Shown: in pieces, positions 1 through 7,840 of the stretch
How the letters are laid out: every line of letters begins with the position of its first letter
Numbering within the stretch: position 1 is the first letter of the stretch
NCBI GenBank assembly: GCA_027315255.1
Contig: DAHUYL010000168.1
Location: 1 to 37,324, forward strand
Direction of reading: 5' to 3'
From: Solirubrobacterales bacterium
Lineage (GTDB): Bacteria; Actinomycetota; Thermoleophilia; Solirubrobacterales; Solirubrobacteraceae
DNA: 37,324 nucleotides
The notes under the pieces: generated by a model
Told to the model about the DNA's origin: nothing
Databases searched by the model: none
The model's input: the letters and a program-made list of their open reading frames with translations, nothing else
Made by a program: the position numbers and the translations under genes

Positions 1-357
1 GCCAGAGCCCGCGCCGGCGCTCGCCCCCGCACCCTCGACCCCGGGCTGCGCGCCACCGCCGCCGATCTGGACGTATGCGAGCTGCAGCTGTGACAGCGCG
101 TCCCGGATCGGCGAGACCTGCTCCGGGGCCGCAGTCTCGACGACCGGCAGCAGCGCCCGCACCGACTCGATCGCGACCTGCACCTGCCGCGGGTCGCGCT
201 CGGTCTCCGTCCCGGGCGCGAGGCCGCTCCGGCGCATCCCGAAGTTGATCATGCTGACGACGGTCTGCAGCAGCAGGTCCTCGACTCGAACCCGCTTCAT
301 CTCCGCCTCGTAGGCGGCTCGCAGCTCCGCCTCGCTCGGCTCCGAAGGCGTGCTCAC
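1..357 (-). CDS. DUF1844-like small helical protein (3' end outside window)
   Basis: Last visible gene of the nine-gene minus-strand operon. It starts at a GTG that overlaps the stop of the upstream ligase gene (GTGA), so translation is probably coupled, and stays open for 119 codons to the window edge. Seen: a charged N-terminal helix, a helical core around residues 25-40 (VEDLLLQTVVSMINFG), a second helix near 84-97 with the pattern IRDALSQLQLAYVQ, then a Gly/Ala-rich tail from about residue 99. The core and the 'PLRDxLxxLQLAF'-like second helix resemble actinobacterial DUF1844 proteins, whose function is unknown. No signal peptide is visible. The family call is from remembered pattern only; a generic helical hypothetical is the alternative. 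Confidence 0.65.
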   Translation of the reverse strand, partial: MSTPSEPSEAELRAAYEAEMKRVRVEDLLLQTVVSMINFGMRRSGLAPGTETERDPRQVQVAIESVRALLPVVETAAPEQVSPIRDALSQLQLAYVQIGGGGAQPGVEGAGASAGAGSG

Positions 358-1574
358 CGGTTCACCTCCGCCGGACGCTCCACGCCGTCAGCATACGTAG
401 CCCGGGTCAGCTCGACGGTGGCCGCGTAGACCTGGGCGAGCGTCATCCCCTGCTCGAGCATCTCGCGCTGGCGCTGGGTGCCGTTGCGCTCGGGCAGCTC
501 GACTTCGATCCCCAGCTCGCCGCGCACCGGCTCGCTCCAGGCGAGCAGGCGGTCGACCGCCTCGCGCGCGGGGAACGGCTCGAGCGTGCGCAGGTCGAGC
601 AACTCGCCCTCGAGTCCGTGCCGAATCGCCCGCCACATGTTCTCCTCGATCAACCGACCGGGCACATCCGGACCCTGGCGGCCCTCATCGAGCTCACGTG
701 CCGCCTGTGCGACACACGCGACGATCAGCCCCGCCAGCGCCTCTGACTCCGCGGCTGTCATCTGCGCGTCACAGATCCGCATCTCGACGGTGCCGAAGCT
801 GAGGTGCGGCCGGACCGACCACCAGACCTGGGTGTACTCGACGATCGAGCGCGTCCGCAGGAGCAGCTCCAGGTACTCGGCAAAAGCCGCCCAGCTCCCG
901 AACGGGTCCGGTACGCCGCAGCGCGGGAACGAGCGGGTGAACGTCTGCGTGCGCGCGCTCGCAAGCCCGGAGTCGCGGCCGTCGAGGAACGGTGAGTTCG
1001 CCGAGATCGCGAGCAGCGTCGGCAGCACCGGCCGCAGCCGGTCACAGACCCGTACCGCGCGGTCGGCGCCGCGGATCCCGACGTGCACGTGCATCGAGAA
1101 GGTGTTGTTGCGCCACGCCACGTAGCGGAGCCCGTCTTCGACTCGCCGGTAGTGCTCGGTGTCGATGATCCGCTGCTCGCGGTAGTCCGACCACGGGTGG
1201 GTGGCGGTGGCGCCGAGCGCGATCCCGCAGCTCGAGCTCAGCTCGAACAGGCGGCGGCGGCGGTCGCGCTGTGCCTCGACGGCCGCCGCGTGGTTGTCCC
1301 CGCGCCCGGACCGGACCTCGATCTCGCTGGAGATCAGCTCGCCCGCGAGCGCGGCGTCCAGCACCGGATCGGCGGCGGCCGCGGCCCGCAGCTCCTCGTA
1401 GCGCTGCGCGAGTCCCAGGTGCGCGGGATCGAGAATCGCGAACTCCTCCTCGAGCCCGACCGTGAAGTCGGTCCCGCCCTCGAACACGAGGCGCCCGCTG
1501 TCGATGTCGAACAAGGCTGTCACCCGGGTGTGTGAGTTCGAAACGGAGTCGATGCCGCCGTGGCGGCAGCTCAC
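354..1574 (-). CDS. ybdK: YbdK-type carboxylate-amine ligase (glutamate-cysteine ligase 2 family)
   Basis: ATP-dependent ligase of the GCS2 family, which joins an amino acid amine to a glutamate-type carboxylate; E. coli YbdK has weak glutamate-cysteine ligase activity. Seen: the start of the family domain VGLEEEF at residues 39-45, ISSEIEVRSG at 81-90, the metal/substrate motif MHVHVG at 161-166, a SANSPFLDGRDSG segment, and VEMRICDAQ further on. The 406-residue product is about 30 residues longer than usual because it starts at a GTG overlapping the rex stop (GTGA); a later start is possible but would lose the coupling. Lying behind rex and a glutaredoxin, a role in thiol metabolism is inferred. 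True substrate unknown: members of this family also serve in cofactor and natural-product pathways. Confidence 0.85.
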   Translation of the reverse strand: MSCRHGGIDSVSNSHTRVTALFDIDSGRLVFEGGTDFTVGLEEEFAILDPAHLGLAQRYEELRAAAAADPVLDAALAGELISSEIEVRSGRGDNHAAAVEAQRDRRRRLFELSSSCGIALGATATHPWSDYREQRIIDTEHYRRVEDGLRYVAWRNNTFSMHVHVGIRGADRAVRVCDRLRPVLPTLLAISANSPFLDGRDSGLASARTQTFTRSFPRCGVPDPFGSWAAFAEYLELLLRTRSIVEYTQVWWSVRPHLSFGTVEMRICDAQMTAAESEALAGLIVACVAQAARELDEGRQGPDVPGRLIEENMWRAIRHGLEGELLDLRTLEPFPAREAVDRLLAWSEPVRGELGIEVELPERNGTQRQREMLEQGMTLAQVYAATVELTRATYADGVERPAEVNR

Positions 1575-2230
1575 GCCAGATAGAAGTACAGCGCGTACAG
1601 AAGGTCGACGGCCGGACTCGAAGTGTGCACGGTCACCTCGGGCGGAACCTGCAGGAGCGCCTCTGAGTAGTTGAAGATCACCTTGACACCGGCTTCGACG
1701 AGGTCGTCGGCGAGCGTCTGGGCGGCGCTCGCCGGCACCGCCAGGACAGCCACCACGACCTCCTCGTCGTCGATCACCTCCCGCAGTTCCCGGTAGTGGC
1801 GAACGCTCAGGTTGCCGATCCGGGATCCGACCTTGTCGCGATCCACGTCGAACACCGCGACCACGCGAAAGCCGTGGTCGGCGAAGATGTCCGACGTCGC
1901 GATCGCGGTCCCGAGGTGCCCCGCACCGAACAGCGCGATGTTCTGCTGCCCGGAGGTGTGCAGGATCTTGCGAATCTGCGCGACCAGCGAGTCGATGTTG
2001 TAGCCGACCCCGCGCTTGCCGAACTTGCCGAAACCCGACAGATCGCGCCGGATCTGCGTCGAGTTCACATGCGTGTAGTCGGCGAGCTCCTGGCTCGAGA
2101 TCGTCTCCTTGCCCATCTTCCGCGCCTGCGTCAGGACCTGCAGGTAGCGCGACAGGCGCGCCGCCACGCCCAGCGCGAGCTTGTCCGCAGCGCGTTCGCT
2201 GTCCTCTCCGCTGGCCTCGTAGATCGTCAT
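1571..2230 (-). CDS. rex: Redox-sensing transcriptional repressor Rex
   Basis: Homodimeric DNA-binding repressor that senses the NADH/NAD+ ratio and controls fermentation and respiration genes. Seen: N-terminal winged helix with the recognition segment NSTQIRRDLSGFGKFGKRG around residues 56-74, Rossmann motif GAGHLG at 102-107, an acidic residue ending beta-2 (VFDVD, D128) that selects NAD(H), and a C-terminal swapped helix ending YALYFYL. The 219-residue length is normal. It follows the glutaredoxin gene by 12 bases and overlaps the ligase gene by GTGA. In many actinobacteria rex precedes hemA; here it sits instead between thiol-related genes. I found no clear Rex operator (TTGTGAA-type inverted repeat) in the window, so self-regulation is not supported by sequence. 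Confidence 0.95.
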   Translation of the reverse strand: MTIYEASGEDSERAADKLALGVAARLSRYLQVLTQARKMGKETISSQELADYTHVNSTQIRRDLSGFGKFGKRGVGYNIDSLVAQIRKILHTSGQQNIALFGAGHLGTAIATSDIFADHGFRVVAVFDVDRDKVGSRIGNLSVRHYRELREVIDDEEVVVAVLAVPASAAQTLADDLVEAGVKVIFNYSEALLQVPPEVTVHTSSPAVDLLYALYFYLA

Positions 2231-2242
2231 GCGGCGATCACT

Positions 2243-2506
2243 CTACTGTGGCGGGGGGGCGGATTTCAGCGCACTCTCGAGTGCCTGCTCGCCGACGAAC
2301 AGCTCGAACGCCTCGCGACCGTCGATCGTGATCACCGGGATCCGCTCGAGGTAGGCGCGCAGCAGCGCATCGTCGCGCTCGATGTCGCGTTGCTCGAGCT
2401 CGAACGGCGTCCGCGCGCGGACCCGCTCGACCACCTCGAGCGCGTCCGCGCACAGATGGCAGCCGGGCCGGCCGTACAGCACCACCCTGCGTGCCGGGCC
2501 GGTCAC
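2243..2506 (-). CDS. Glutaredoxin-like thioredoxin-fold protein
   Basis: Small 87-residue thiol-disulfide protein. Seen: beta-strand VVLYGRPGCHLC with the CxxC redox pair at residues 16-19, a long helix, an 'ERIPVITIDG' segment carrying the cis-proline typical of the thioredoxin fold, and a C-terminal helix. The start chosen is a GTG overlapping the tsaD stop (GTGA); the longer upstream frame is antisense-like arginine-rich sequence and lacks family similarity. It resembles the DUF836/glutaredoxin-like group (PF05768). Position directly before rex and a GCS2 ligase suggests a redox role, but the partner protein and the reductant are unknown. Confidence 0.85.
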   Translation of the reverse strand: MTGPARRVVLYGRPGCHLCADALEVVERVRARTPFELEQRDIERDDALLRAYLERIPVITIDGREAFELFVGEQALESALKSAPPPQ

Positions 2507-3519
2507 TGCGATCCGAGCGCCCGCTCGCCGCTCGCGTAGACGTCGAGGTCGAGATAGCCCGGAAACGCGACCGCCGGCACGTACCGCGCTGCGCTCGCGA
2601 TCATCGCGGCGTTGTCGGTGCAAAGCGCCGGCGGCGGCACGTCGAGCTCGACGCCGAGCTCGGCAAGCGCGCTCCGCAGCGCCCCGTTGGCGGCGACCCC
2701 GCCGCCGACCGCGAGCCGGCTGGCGCCCGTCGTTCTCAGCGCCCGCCGTACCCGCAGCATCAGCGACTCGACGATCGCCCGCTGGTAGGCGGCGGCGAGA
2801 TCGGCCCGGCGGCGCTGCGCCTCGGTCTCCCCGAGGTCCCGGATCCTGTACAGCAGCGCGGTCTTCAGCCCGGCGAACGAGAACTCGAGTCCTGGCATCC
2901 GCGCCCCCGTCGGGAACGCGAACGCCTCGGGGTCGCCGCCGCTGGCGAGCCGCTCGAGCGCCGGCCCGCCCGGATACCCCAACCCGAGCAGCCGGGCGCC
3001 CTTGTCGAACGCCTCGCCGGCCGCGTCGTCGAGCGTCTCCCCGAGCACCCGCATACCGTCCGGGCCAGGCTCGCTCACCTCAGCGAGCAGCGTGTGGCCG
3101 CCGCTCGCGATCAGGCTCAGGAACGGCGGCTGCAGCCGTGCCGGCGCCAGGTAGCTGGCGGCAACGTGGCCGTGGAGGTGATCGACGGCGGCGAACGGCA
3201 GCTCGCGGGAGGCGGCGAGCGCCTTGCCCGCGTTGAACCCGACGAGCAGCGCAGCCACCAGCCCCGGCCCGCGGGTGGCGGCGATCAGGCCGATGTCGCC
3301 GAGTGTCGCCCCGGCGTCGGCGAACGCGCGGTCGAGCACGGGGTCGAGCAGCTCGAGGTGATGGCGGGAGGCGATCTCGGGGACGACGCCGCCGAAGCGC
3401 CCGTGGACCTCCTGGCTCGAGATCACGTTCGAGCGAATCTCCCCGTCGCGGCTGATCACCGCGGCGCACGTGTCGTCGCAGCTCGTCTCGATCGCAAGGA
3501 CCAGCCCGTCGCGGGTCAT
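2503..3519 (-). CDS. tsaD: tRNA threonylcarbamoyladenosine (t6A) transferase TsaD
   Basis: Catalytic subunit that transfers the threonylcarbamoyl group to A37 of ANN-decoding tRNAs, working with TsaB and TsaE. Seen: ASKHA-fold start LVLAIETSCDDTCAAV (residues 6-21), metal-binding pair H114 and H118 in DHLHGH, SGGHT at 139-143, a late VGGGVAANGALR segment and the C-terminal CTDNAAMIA metal/nucleotide motif. At 338 residues it is of normal size. The start ATG overlaps the rimI stop (ATGA). TsaC/Sua5, needed to make the threonylcarbamoyl-AMP intermediate, is not in the window. Confidence 0.96.
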   Translation of the reverse strand: MTRDGLVLAIETSCDDTCAAVISRDGEIRSNVISSQEVHGRFGGVVPEIASRHHLELLDPVLDRAFADAGATLGDIGLIAATRGPGLVAALLVGFNAGKALAASRELPFAAVDHLHGHVAASYLAPARLQPPFLSLIASGGHTLLAEVSEPGPDGMRVLGETLDDAAGEAFDKGARLLGLGYPGGPALERLASGGDPEAFAFPTGARMPGLEFSFAGLKTALLYRIRDLGETEAQRRRADLAAAYQRAIVESLMLRVRRALRTTGASRLAVGGGVAANGALRSALAELGVELDVPPPALCTDNAAMIASAARYVPAVAFPGYLDLDVYASGERALGSQ

Positions 3520-3998
3520 GCGGTCTCCCACGGCGTGCCGAGCGCGCGCCACATGATCAGCGCGTCCTCCCCGGTGTCCTGGTAGTAGCGCCGGCGGGTG
3601 CCGACGCTGCGAAATCCGTAGCTCTCGTAGAGGGTGATCGCGGCGGCGTTGGAGACCCGCACCTCGAGCGTGAAGTTGGCGTCGGCTCCGGCCCGCTCGA
3701 TCATCGCGTCGAGCAGCGCGCGGGCGATCCCCCGGCGCCGCCGGTCTGGATCGACGGCGATGTTCATCAGGTGGTAGGCCTGGTCGTAGCGGGCGCAGAT
3801 CAGATAGCCGCCGAGCTCCGCGCCGTCGATCGCCGCCAGGCAGATGCCGGACGGCTTCGACAGCTCGAGCACGAACATCGCCAGTGACCACGGCGTCGGG
3901 AACGCCCGCCGCTCGATCGCCAGCACCCGTGGAAGGTCGGCGTACGCGAGCTGGCGGATCCGATGGGGACGCGGTGTCAGCTCTGGTGCGGCGTGCAT
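3516..3998 (-). CDS. rimI: Ribosomal-protein-alanine N-acetyltransferase RimI
   Basis: GNAT acetyltransferase; RimI acetylates the N-terminal alanine of ribosomal protein S18 and is often encoded between tsaB and tsaD. Seen: an N-terminal helix with ERRAFPTPWS at 29-39, acetyl-CoA motif DPDRRRRGIARALL at 83-96, LEVRVSNAAAITLYESYGF at 111-129 with the conserved Glu, Asn and Tyr, and a C-terminal RRRYY. The start ATG lies 22 bases inside tsaB; a much longer open frame upstream is a shadow of tsaB and is rejected. Length 160 residues, normal. Target assignment rests on gene context as well as family. Confidence 0.9.
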   Translation of the reverse strand: MHAAPELTPRPHRIRQLAYADLPRVLAIERRAFPTPWSLAMFVLELSKPSGICLAAIDGAELGGYLICARYDQAYHLMNIAVDPDRRRRGIARALLDAMIERAGADANFTLEVRVSNAAAITLYESYGFRSVGTRRRYYQDTGEDALIMWRALGTPWETA

Positions 3999-4711
3999 CT
4001 CGGTCCAGTCAGCTCGGCGTCGGGAACGCGCAGGTACGCCGGCAGCACCGCTCCGGAACCGTTCGGCGCCGCCCGCGCGGCCAGACGAGAATGTTCCCGC
4101 GCCGAGACCAGGTGAAGCTCCGAGCCGTCCGGCGGCACGCGGATCCCGGCCGGCTCCAGCACCGCTCTGAACTTGATCGCGCCGTCGCCGACGGCGATCG
4201 CCGGCGACTCGAGCGCAGCGGCGGCTGCCGCGAGCTCGGCTGGCGTCAGCACGCACGGCGCGATCAGCGGCGGATCCTGCAGCGGCGCGGCGTCCACCGC
4301 CCACGCCGCCGCGAAGGCCTCTCGGCGGCGCGCGTCGATCAACGCGACGATCGCGCTGCCGGGGGCGCGTGCCCGGGCGGCGGCGGCGAGGCTCGCGAGC
4401 GTCGAGACGCCGGCCAGCCGGATCCCGCGACCGCGGGCGAGCGCGCGCGCAGTTGCGATCCCGATCCGCAGCCCGGTGAACGTGCCGGGCCCGACGCCGA
4501 CCGCGATCAGCTCGATCGCGTCCCACCCGCCCCCGGTCGCGACCACCTCCTCGATCAGCGCCAGCAGCCGCTGCGTGTGGCCGGGGCGCGCGCCCGGCGG
4601 TGGGTCGTCCCGAAGCTCGAGCCAGAGCCCGCCGTGGCCGGGCTCTGCTCCGACGTCGGCAAGCGCGACGACCGTCGCCGGCGTCGCCGTGTCGAACGCG
4701 AGCACCCTCAC
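3977..4711 (-). CDS. tsaB: t6A biosynthesis scaffold protein TsaB
   Basis: Non-catalytic ASKHA-fold partner that dimerises with TsaD to form the t6A-modifying complex. Seen: N-terminal RVLAFDTATPATVVAL and the family signature VGVGPGTFTGLRIG at residues 71-84 followed by a helix with ATARALARG. 244 residues. The start is a GTG overlapping the tsaE stop (GTGA); its 3' end overlaps rimI by 22 bases. Assignment is strengthened by the surrounding tsaE, rimI and tsaD. Confidence 0.93.
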   Translation of the reverse strand: MRVLAFDTATPATVVALADVGAEPGHGGLWLELRDDPPPGARPGHTQRLLALIEEVVATGGGWDAIELIAVGVGPGTFTGLRIGIATARALARGRGIRLAGVSTLASLAAAARARAPGSAIVALIDARRREAFAAAWAVDAAPLQDPPLIAPCVLTPAELAAAAAALESPAIAVGDGAIKFRAVLEPAGIRVPPDGSELHLVSAREHSRLAARAAPNGSGAVLPAYLRVPDAELTGPRCTPHQS

Positions 4712-5160
4712 GCCAGCCGAACCTCCACGTGACGGCGCTCGCCACCCGCGTGCTCGAGCCGCACCGTTGCAGCCACGTTCCCGAGCGCCCCGAGCTCAGC
4801 CTCCGAGCCCTCCGGCCATTCGACGAACGCGATCGTATCCGCGTTCACGTAGTCGGCCAGGAGGTCGGGCTCCTCGAGTTCGAGCGAGCTGATCCTGTAC
4901 AGGTCGAGATGCGCGACCGCGGCCGGCGCTCGCTCAGCGCTGAGCGGGTAGCGCTGGCCTAGCGTGAACGTCGGGCTCGTGATCCGGCCGGTGACCCCGA
5001 GCGCGCGGCAGGCGCCGCGCACGAACGTCGTCTTGCCGGCGCCCAGCTCGCCCTGGACGAGCACCACGTCGCCCGCTTGCAGCCCCGCCGCCAGCTCCGC
5101 GCCGAGGCGCTCGGTCTCGGCGCTCGATCCGGTCTCGTAGGTGACCGCGCCCCCGGTCAA
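4708..5160 (-). CDS. tsaE: t6A biosynthesis ATPase TsaE
   Basis: P-loop ATPase that drives turnover of the TsaB-TsaD complex. Seen: Walker A GELGAGKT at residues 37-44, switch-like TSPTFT at 61-66, HLDLYR at 84-89 and VEWPE at 113-117, all in family order. The only sensible start is a TTG forming a 4-base TTGA overlap with the upstream LPXTG gene; codons just downstream (GGG, GGC, GCG, GTC) offer no start, and the long upstream open frame is a shadow without family similarity. This gives 150 residues, normal for TsaE. The rare TTG start with coupling suggests translation depends on the upstream cistron. Confidence 0.93.
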   Translation of the reverse strand: MTGGAVTYETGSSAETERLGAELAAGLQAGDVVLVQGELGAGKTTFVRGACRALGVTGRITSPTFTLGQRYPLSAERAPAAVAHLDLYRISSLELEEPDLLADYVNADTIAFVEWPEGSEAELGALGNVAATVRLEHAGGERRHVEVRLA

Positions 5161-5573
5161 CGTCTCCGCACGACGCCGGCGCGCGCGCCGCGCAATGCCG
5201 CACCGGCGAGGACGATCACCACGCCGAGCAGGGTCTCCGGGAGCAGATCGGCGCCGGTGTGGGGCAGCGCCACCGGCGTGCCCGTGCTCGTCTGCGACGT
5301 CGAGGTCGGGGTCCCGGCCGACGTGGTCGTGGTCGAGGACGGCGTCGTCCTGCCCGGCCCGGTCGCCGCTCGCAATCCCGCCGGCGGGCTCGCCGACAGC
5401 GCGTGCAGGCTGCCGCTTCCGAACTCGCTCGGGGGCGGCAGCACGAGCCCCGTGGGCGGCTGCGACGCTGCCGCCGACGGCACGCTGCCCACCCAGACGA
5501 ACGCGGCCGCAGCGAGGGCCAGCATCAGCGTCCAGATCGCCGCGGGTCGAGCCAGATTCACGATTTGCGACAC
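5157..5573 (-). CDS. Small LPXTG-anchored surface protein, mostly linker
   Basis: First gene of the operon. The 138-residue product has all parts of a sortase substrate and little else: an N-terminal hydrophobic segment (about 11-36) ending in PSAAAS as a likely signal peptide, a Pro/Ser/Thr-rich stretch (about 38-100) with no recognisable domain, the sorting motif LPHTG at 103-107, a hydrophobic helix (about 113-128) and a final RRR. It should be exported and linked to the cell envelope by a sortase, none of which is in the window. Starts at GTG; a second in-frame GTG four codons later is an alternative. Overlaps tsaE by TTGA, an odd pairing. Function unknown. Confidence 0.8.
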   Translation of the reverse strand: MSQIVNLARPAAIWTLMLALAAAAFVWVGSVPSAAASQPPTGLVLPPPSEFGSGSLHALSASPPAGLRAATGPGRTTPSSTTTTSAGTPTSTSQTSTGTPVALPHTGADLLPETLLGVVIVLAGAALRGARAGVVRRR

Positions 5574-5610
5574 TGTAGTTCAGCCTGCGCTGGTACGCGG
5601 GCTCAAGCCC

Positions 5611-6966
5611 ATGCACAAGCGGATCCAGCCCCTCTTGGAGAAGCTCCGCGGCTCGGACACGGGCAAGGCGGCCGGGCTCGCCGGGGCGATGATCGCCAAC
5701 AACGTGATCGCGCTGATCGCGTCGGTTGCGTTCGGGCGGATGTTCGCAAACTACGGTGCGCTGGCGGCGCTGATCAGCTATCTGCTGATCCTGACCGTGT
5801 TCGGCCAGGCGCTCCAGGTGGCGACCGCCCGCGAAGGGGTGCTGCACCGCCTCGGCGTCGGCGAGGATCTGCTGCACACGCTCGAGCGGTGGGGACGCTC
5901 GCTGGCGCTGTTCACGCTGCTCGCCACCGTCGCCTCGATCCTGCTGCGCCAGCCGATCGCCGACGCGGTCGGCGTGCCGCACTTCGGCTGGGCGGCCGCG
6001 ATGGGGATCCCGGCAGGATGCGTCTACCTCGAGGCCTCGATCCTGCGTGGCGCCCTGCAGGGAATCGGCGACTACCGGTCGGTCGGCCTCAGCCTGATCG
6101 GCGAGCAGGCGGCGCGGCTGATCGGCGGGGTCGCGCTGGCGCTCGCCGGGCTCGGCATCGCCGGCGCCTATCTCGGCTCGCTGATCTCGTATATCGCCGT
6201 GTCGGCGTACTGCGCGATCCGGCTGTATGGCCAGCTCGCCGGCCCCGAGCACCGCCGCTGGTCCGCTGGGGACGCCACGCGCGCGGCGTTCAGCCTGTGG
6301 CAGCACGTGTGGCGCGCGATCATTCCGATCGCCGCGCTCGGCGTGATCGCGCTGCTGCAGAACCTCGACCTGATCACGGCCAAGCACCAGTTCAGCACCC
6401 GCGTCGCAAGCTCCTACGCGGTCGCCGCGGTCGCCGCCAAGGTGCTGATCTGGGTGGCGATGGGCGCCGGCTTCTACCTCGTGCCCGAGACCTCGCGGCG
6501 GCGGGCCGAGGGCGAGGACACCCGCCCGGTGCTGCTCAGGACCCTCGGCATCGTGCTGGTCGCGGCGGTCCCCTGCATGCTGATCTATGCGTTCGGGGCC
6601 CACCCGCTGCTGTCGATCGTGTTCGGCAAGTCGAAGGCGATCGCCTCCGCTTCGCTGTTGCCGCTCGGCGCCGCCTTCACGGTCCTCGCCTCGACGTACC
6701 TCGCGGTGCAGTACATGCTCGCGCTCAAGCGGGTCTGGTTCCTGGCGGCGATCGGCGTCGTCGCGGTGATCGAGCCGGTGTTGCTGCTCCAGGCGCCGAG
6801 GCACCCCGCGGCGTTCGCGAGCGTCGTGCTCGCCGTCCAGGCCGCCGGCGCGCTGCTCGCCTATGGCGTGGCGCTCCGGCCCGGCCGTGCCCGCGCCGCC
6901 GACCCGCCGTCATCGGCGGAGCCGGCCGAGCCGCCGATCGCGACGGCCGCCGAGCCGGTCAGCTGA
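5611..6966 (+). CDS. MOP-superfamily flippase / polysaccharide transporter-like membrane protein
   Basis: Integral membrane protein of 451 residues with about 12-14 hydrophobic helices, resembling Wzx/MurJ-type lipid-linked oligosaccharide flippases. Seen: an N-terminal amphipathic region, repeated Gly/Ala-rich helices, GLGIAGAYLGSLISYI in the middle (a common flippase pattern), and a Pro/Ala-rich cytoplasmic tail after about residue 425. The ATG chosen directly precedes the first helices; the open frame continues upstream antisense to the LPXTG gene and is not counted. It is divergent from that gene with only 37 bases between starts, so promoters must overlap or sit in the neighbour. Substrate unknown; no glycosyltransferases are nearby. 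It ends 1 base from the uracil-DNA glycosylase stop. Confidence 0.75.
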   Translation: MHKRIQPLLEKLRGSDTGKAAGLAGAMIANNVIALIASVAFGRMFANYGALAALISYLLILTVFGQALQVATAREGVLHRLGVGEDLLHTLERWGRSLALFTLLATVASILLRQPIADAVGVPHFGWAAAMGIPAGCVYLEASILRGALQGIGDYRSVGLSLIGEQAARLIGGVALALAGLGIAGAYLGSLISYIAVSAYCAIRLYGQLAGPEHRRWSAGDATRAAFSLWQHVWRAIIPIAALGVIALLQNLDLITAKHQFSTRVASSYAVAAVAAKVLIWVAMGAGFYLVPETSRRRAEGEDTRPVLLRTLGIVLVAAVPCMLIYAFGAHPLLSIVFGKSKAIASASLLPLGAAFTVLASTYLAVQYMLALKRVWFLAAIGVVAVIEPVLLLQAPRHPAAFASVVLAVQAAGALLAYGVALRPGRARAADPPSSAEPAEPPIATAAEPVS

Positions 6967-6967
6967 C

Positions 6968-7693
6968 TCAGAACAGCCCGAGCTGCTGCTGCTCGGTGGT
7001 GGCGGCTTGTGGGCTCGCCACCACCTCGGGTTGCTCGAGCGCCGAGCGCATCTCCTCGAGCGCCTCCGACACCAGTGCGGGCAGCTCGGGCGCGACCTCC
7101 GGCTCGCCGGCCGCCTGCGGCGGCGGACCGAGTCCCAGCAGGCCCGGGATCTGCGCGAAGTCGGCTCTGAGCGTCTCCAGGTTCGACGGCGTGTAGAGCG
7201 CCGCCGCCGGGTGCAGCAACGGCAGCAGCCGGACCGCCCGGGGGCCGATCGTCCGCACCTCCGGCTGGCCGTGCAGCCGCGAGATCCCGGTCGGGTCGCC
7301 GCGCAGCAGCTTGGTCGCGAAGTTGCCGAGCGTGCAGACGACGGTCGGCTCGATCAGATCGAGCTGGCGGAACAGGTACCCCTGGCAGGTCGCGATCTCG
7401 TGCGGCTGCGGGTCCCGGTTGTCCGGGGGGCGGCACTTGAGGACGTTCACGACGAACACCTGCTTGCGGTCCATCTCGATCTCCTCGAGCAGGCGATCGA
7501 GCAGCTTGCCCGCCTGGCCGACGAACGGAAGCCCCATCCGATCCTCGTTCGCGCCCGGCGCCTCGCCCACGAACATCAGGTCCGCGTCGGCGTGGCCCGA
7601 CCCGAACACGACCTGGGTCCGCGACTGGTGCAGGGGGCACGCGACGCACGTTCGGGCCTCCTCGTAGACCGCCTTCAGCAGCTCGCGCCGCAC
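6968..7693 (-). CDS. Family-4 uracil-DNA glycosylase with C-terminal clamp-binding-like motif
   Basis: Removes uracil from DNA at the start of base excision repair. Seen: four Fe-S cysteines C16, C19, C87 and C103, active-site GEAPG at 43-47, [12 protein letters not shown] at 54-65, NVLKCRPP at 83-90 and HPA at 161-163, the usual family-4 set. The start is a GTG with a GAGGAG site 7 bases upstream; another GTG 15 bases earlier lies before that site. Beyond the usual ~190-residue core there is a ~50-residue Pro/Glu/Ala-rich tail ending TEQQQLGLF. The last five residues, QLGLF (237-241), match the bacterial beta-clamp-binding pentapeptide QLxLF, suggesting recruitment to the sliding clamp DnaN. 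Convergent with the flippase gene. Confidence 0.93.
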   Translation of the reverse strand: MRRELLKAVYEEARTCVACPLHQSRTQVVFGSGHADADLMFVGEAPGANEDRMGLPFVGQAGKLLDRLLEEIEMDRKQVFVVNVLKCRPPDNRDPQPHEIATCQGYLFRQLDLIEPTVVCTLGNFATKLLRGDPTGISRLHGQPEVRTIGPRAVRLLPLLHPAAALYTPSNLETLRADFAQIPGLLGLGPPPQAAGEPEVAPELPALVSEALEEMRSALEQPEVVASPQAATTEQQQLGLF

Positions 7694-7700
7694 GTCCGGG

Positions 7701-7706
7701 CTCCTC
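7701..7706 (-). promoter_or_regulatory. Ribosome binding site deciding the glycosylase start
   Basis: On the minus strand GAGGAG stands 7 bases before the GTG at 7693. It overlaps the start of the longer open frame, so it supports the shorter start. A possible -10 (TAAGAT, 7722-7717) lies a little upstream, without a convincing -35. Confidence 0.6.
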
Positions 7707-7840
7707 ACAGCGGTTGATCTTAACCCGGGTCGCGGCGCTCGCCAGGCGCGATACGATGTGTTGCAAGCGGCCGCCACCGCCTCGGCGGAGCGGACCGCGA
7801 GCAGTTCCATCATGTTTCCTTCGAGCGACCGGTATCTCCG

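Noticed and set aside
5558-5573. Possible Rex operator near the head of the t6A-rex operon (TTCACG with nearby TTGCG)
   Set aside because: Half-sites do not form the TTGTGAA-type inverted repeat; not a credible match.
5161-6804. Long minus-strand extension upstream of tsaE in the same frame
   Set aside because: His/Arg/Asp/Gln-rich shadow of the flippase; TsaE homology begins only at the TTG at 5160, which overlaps the preceding stop.
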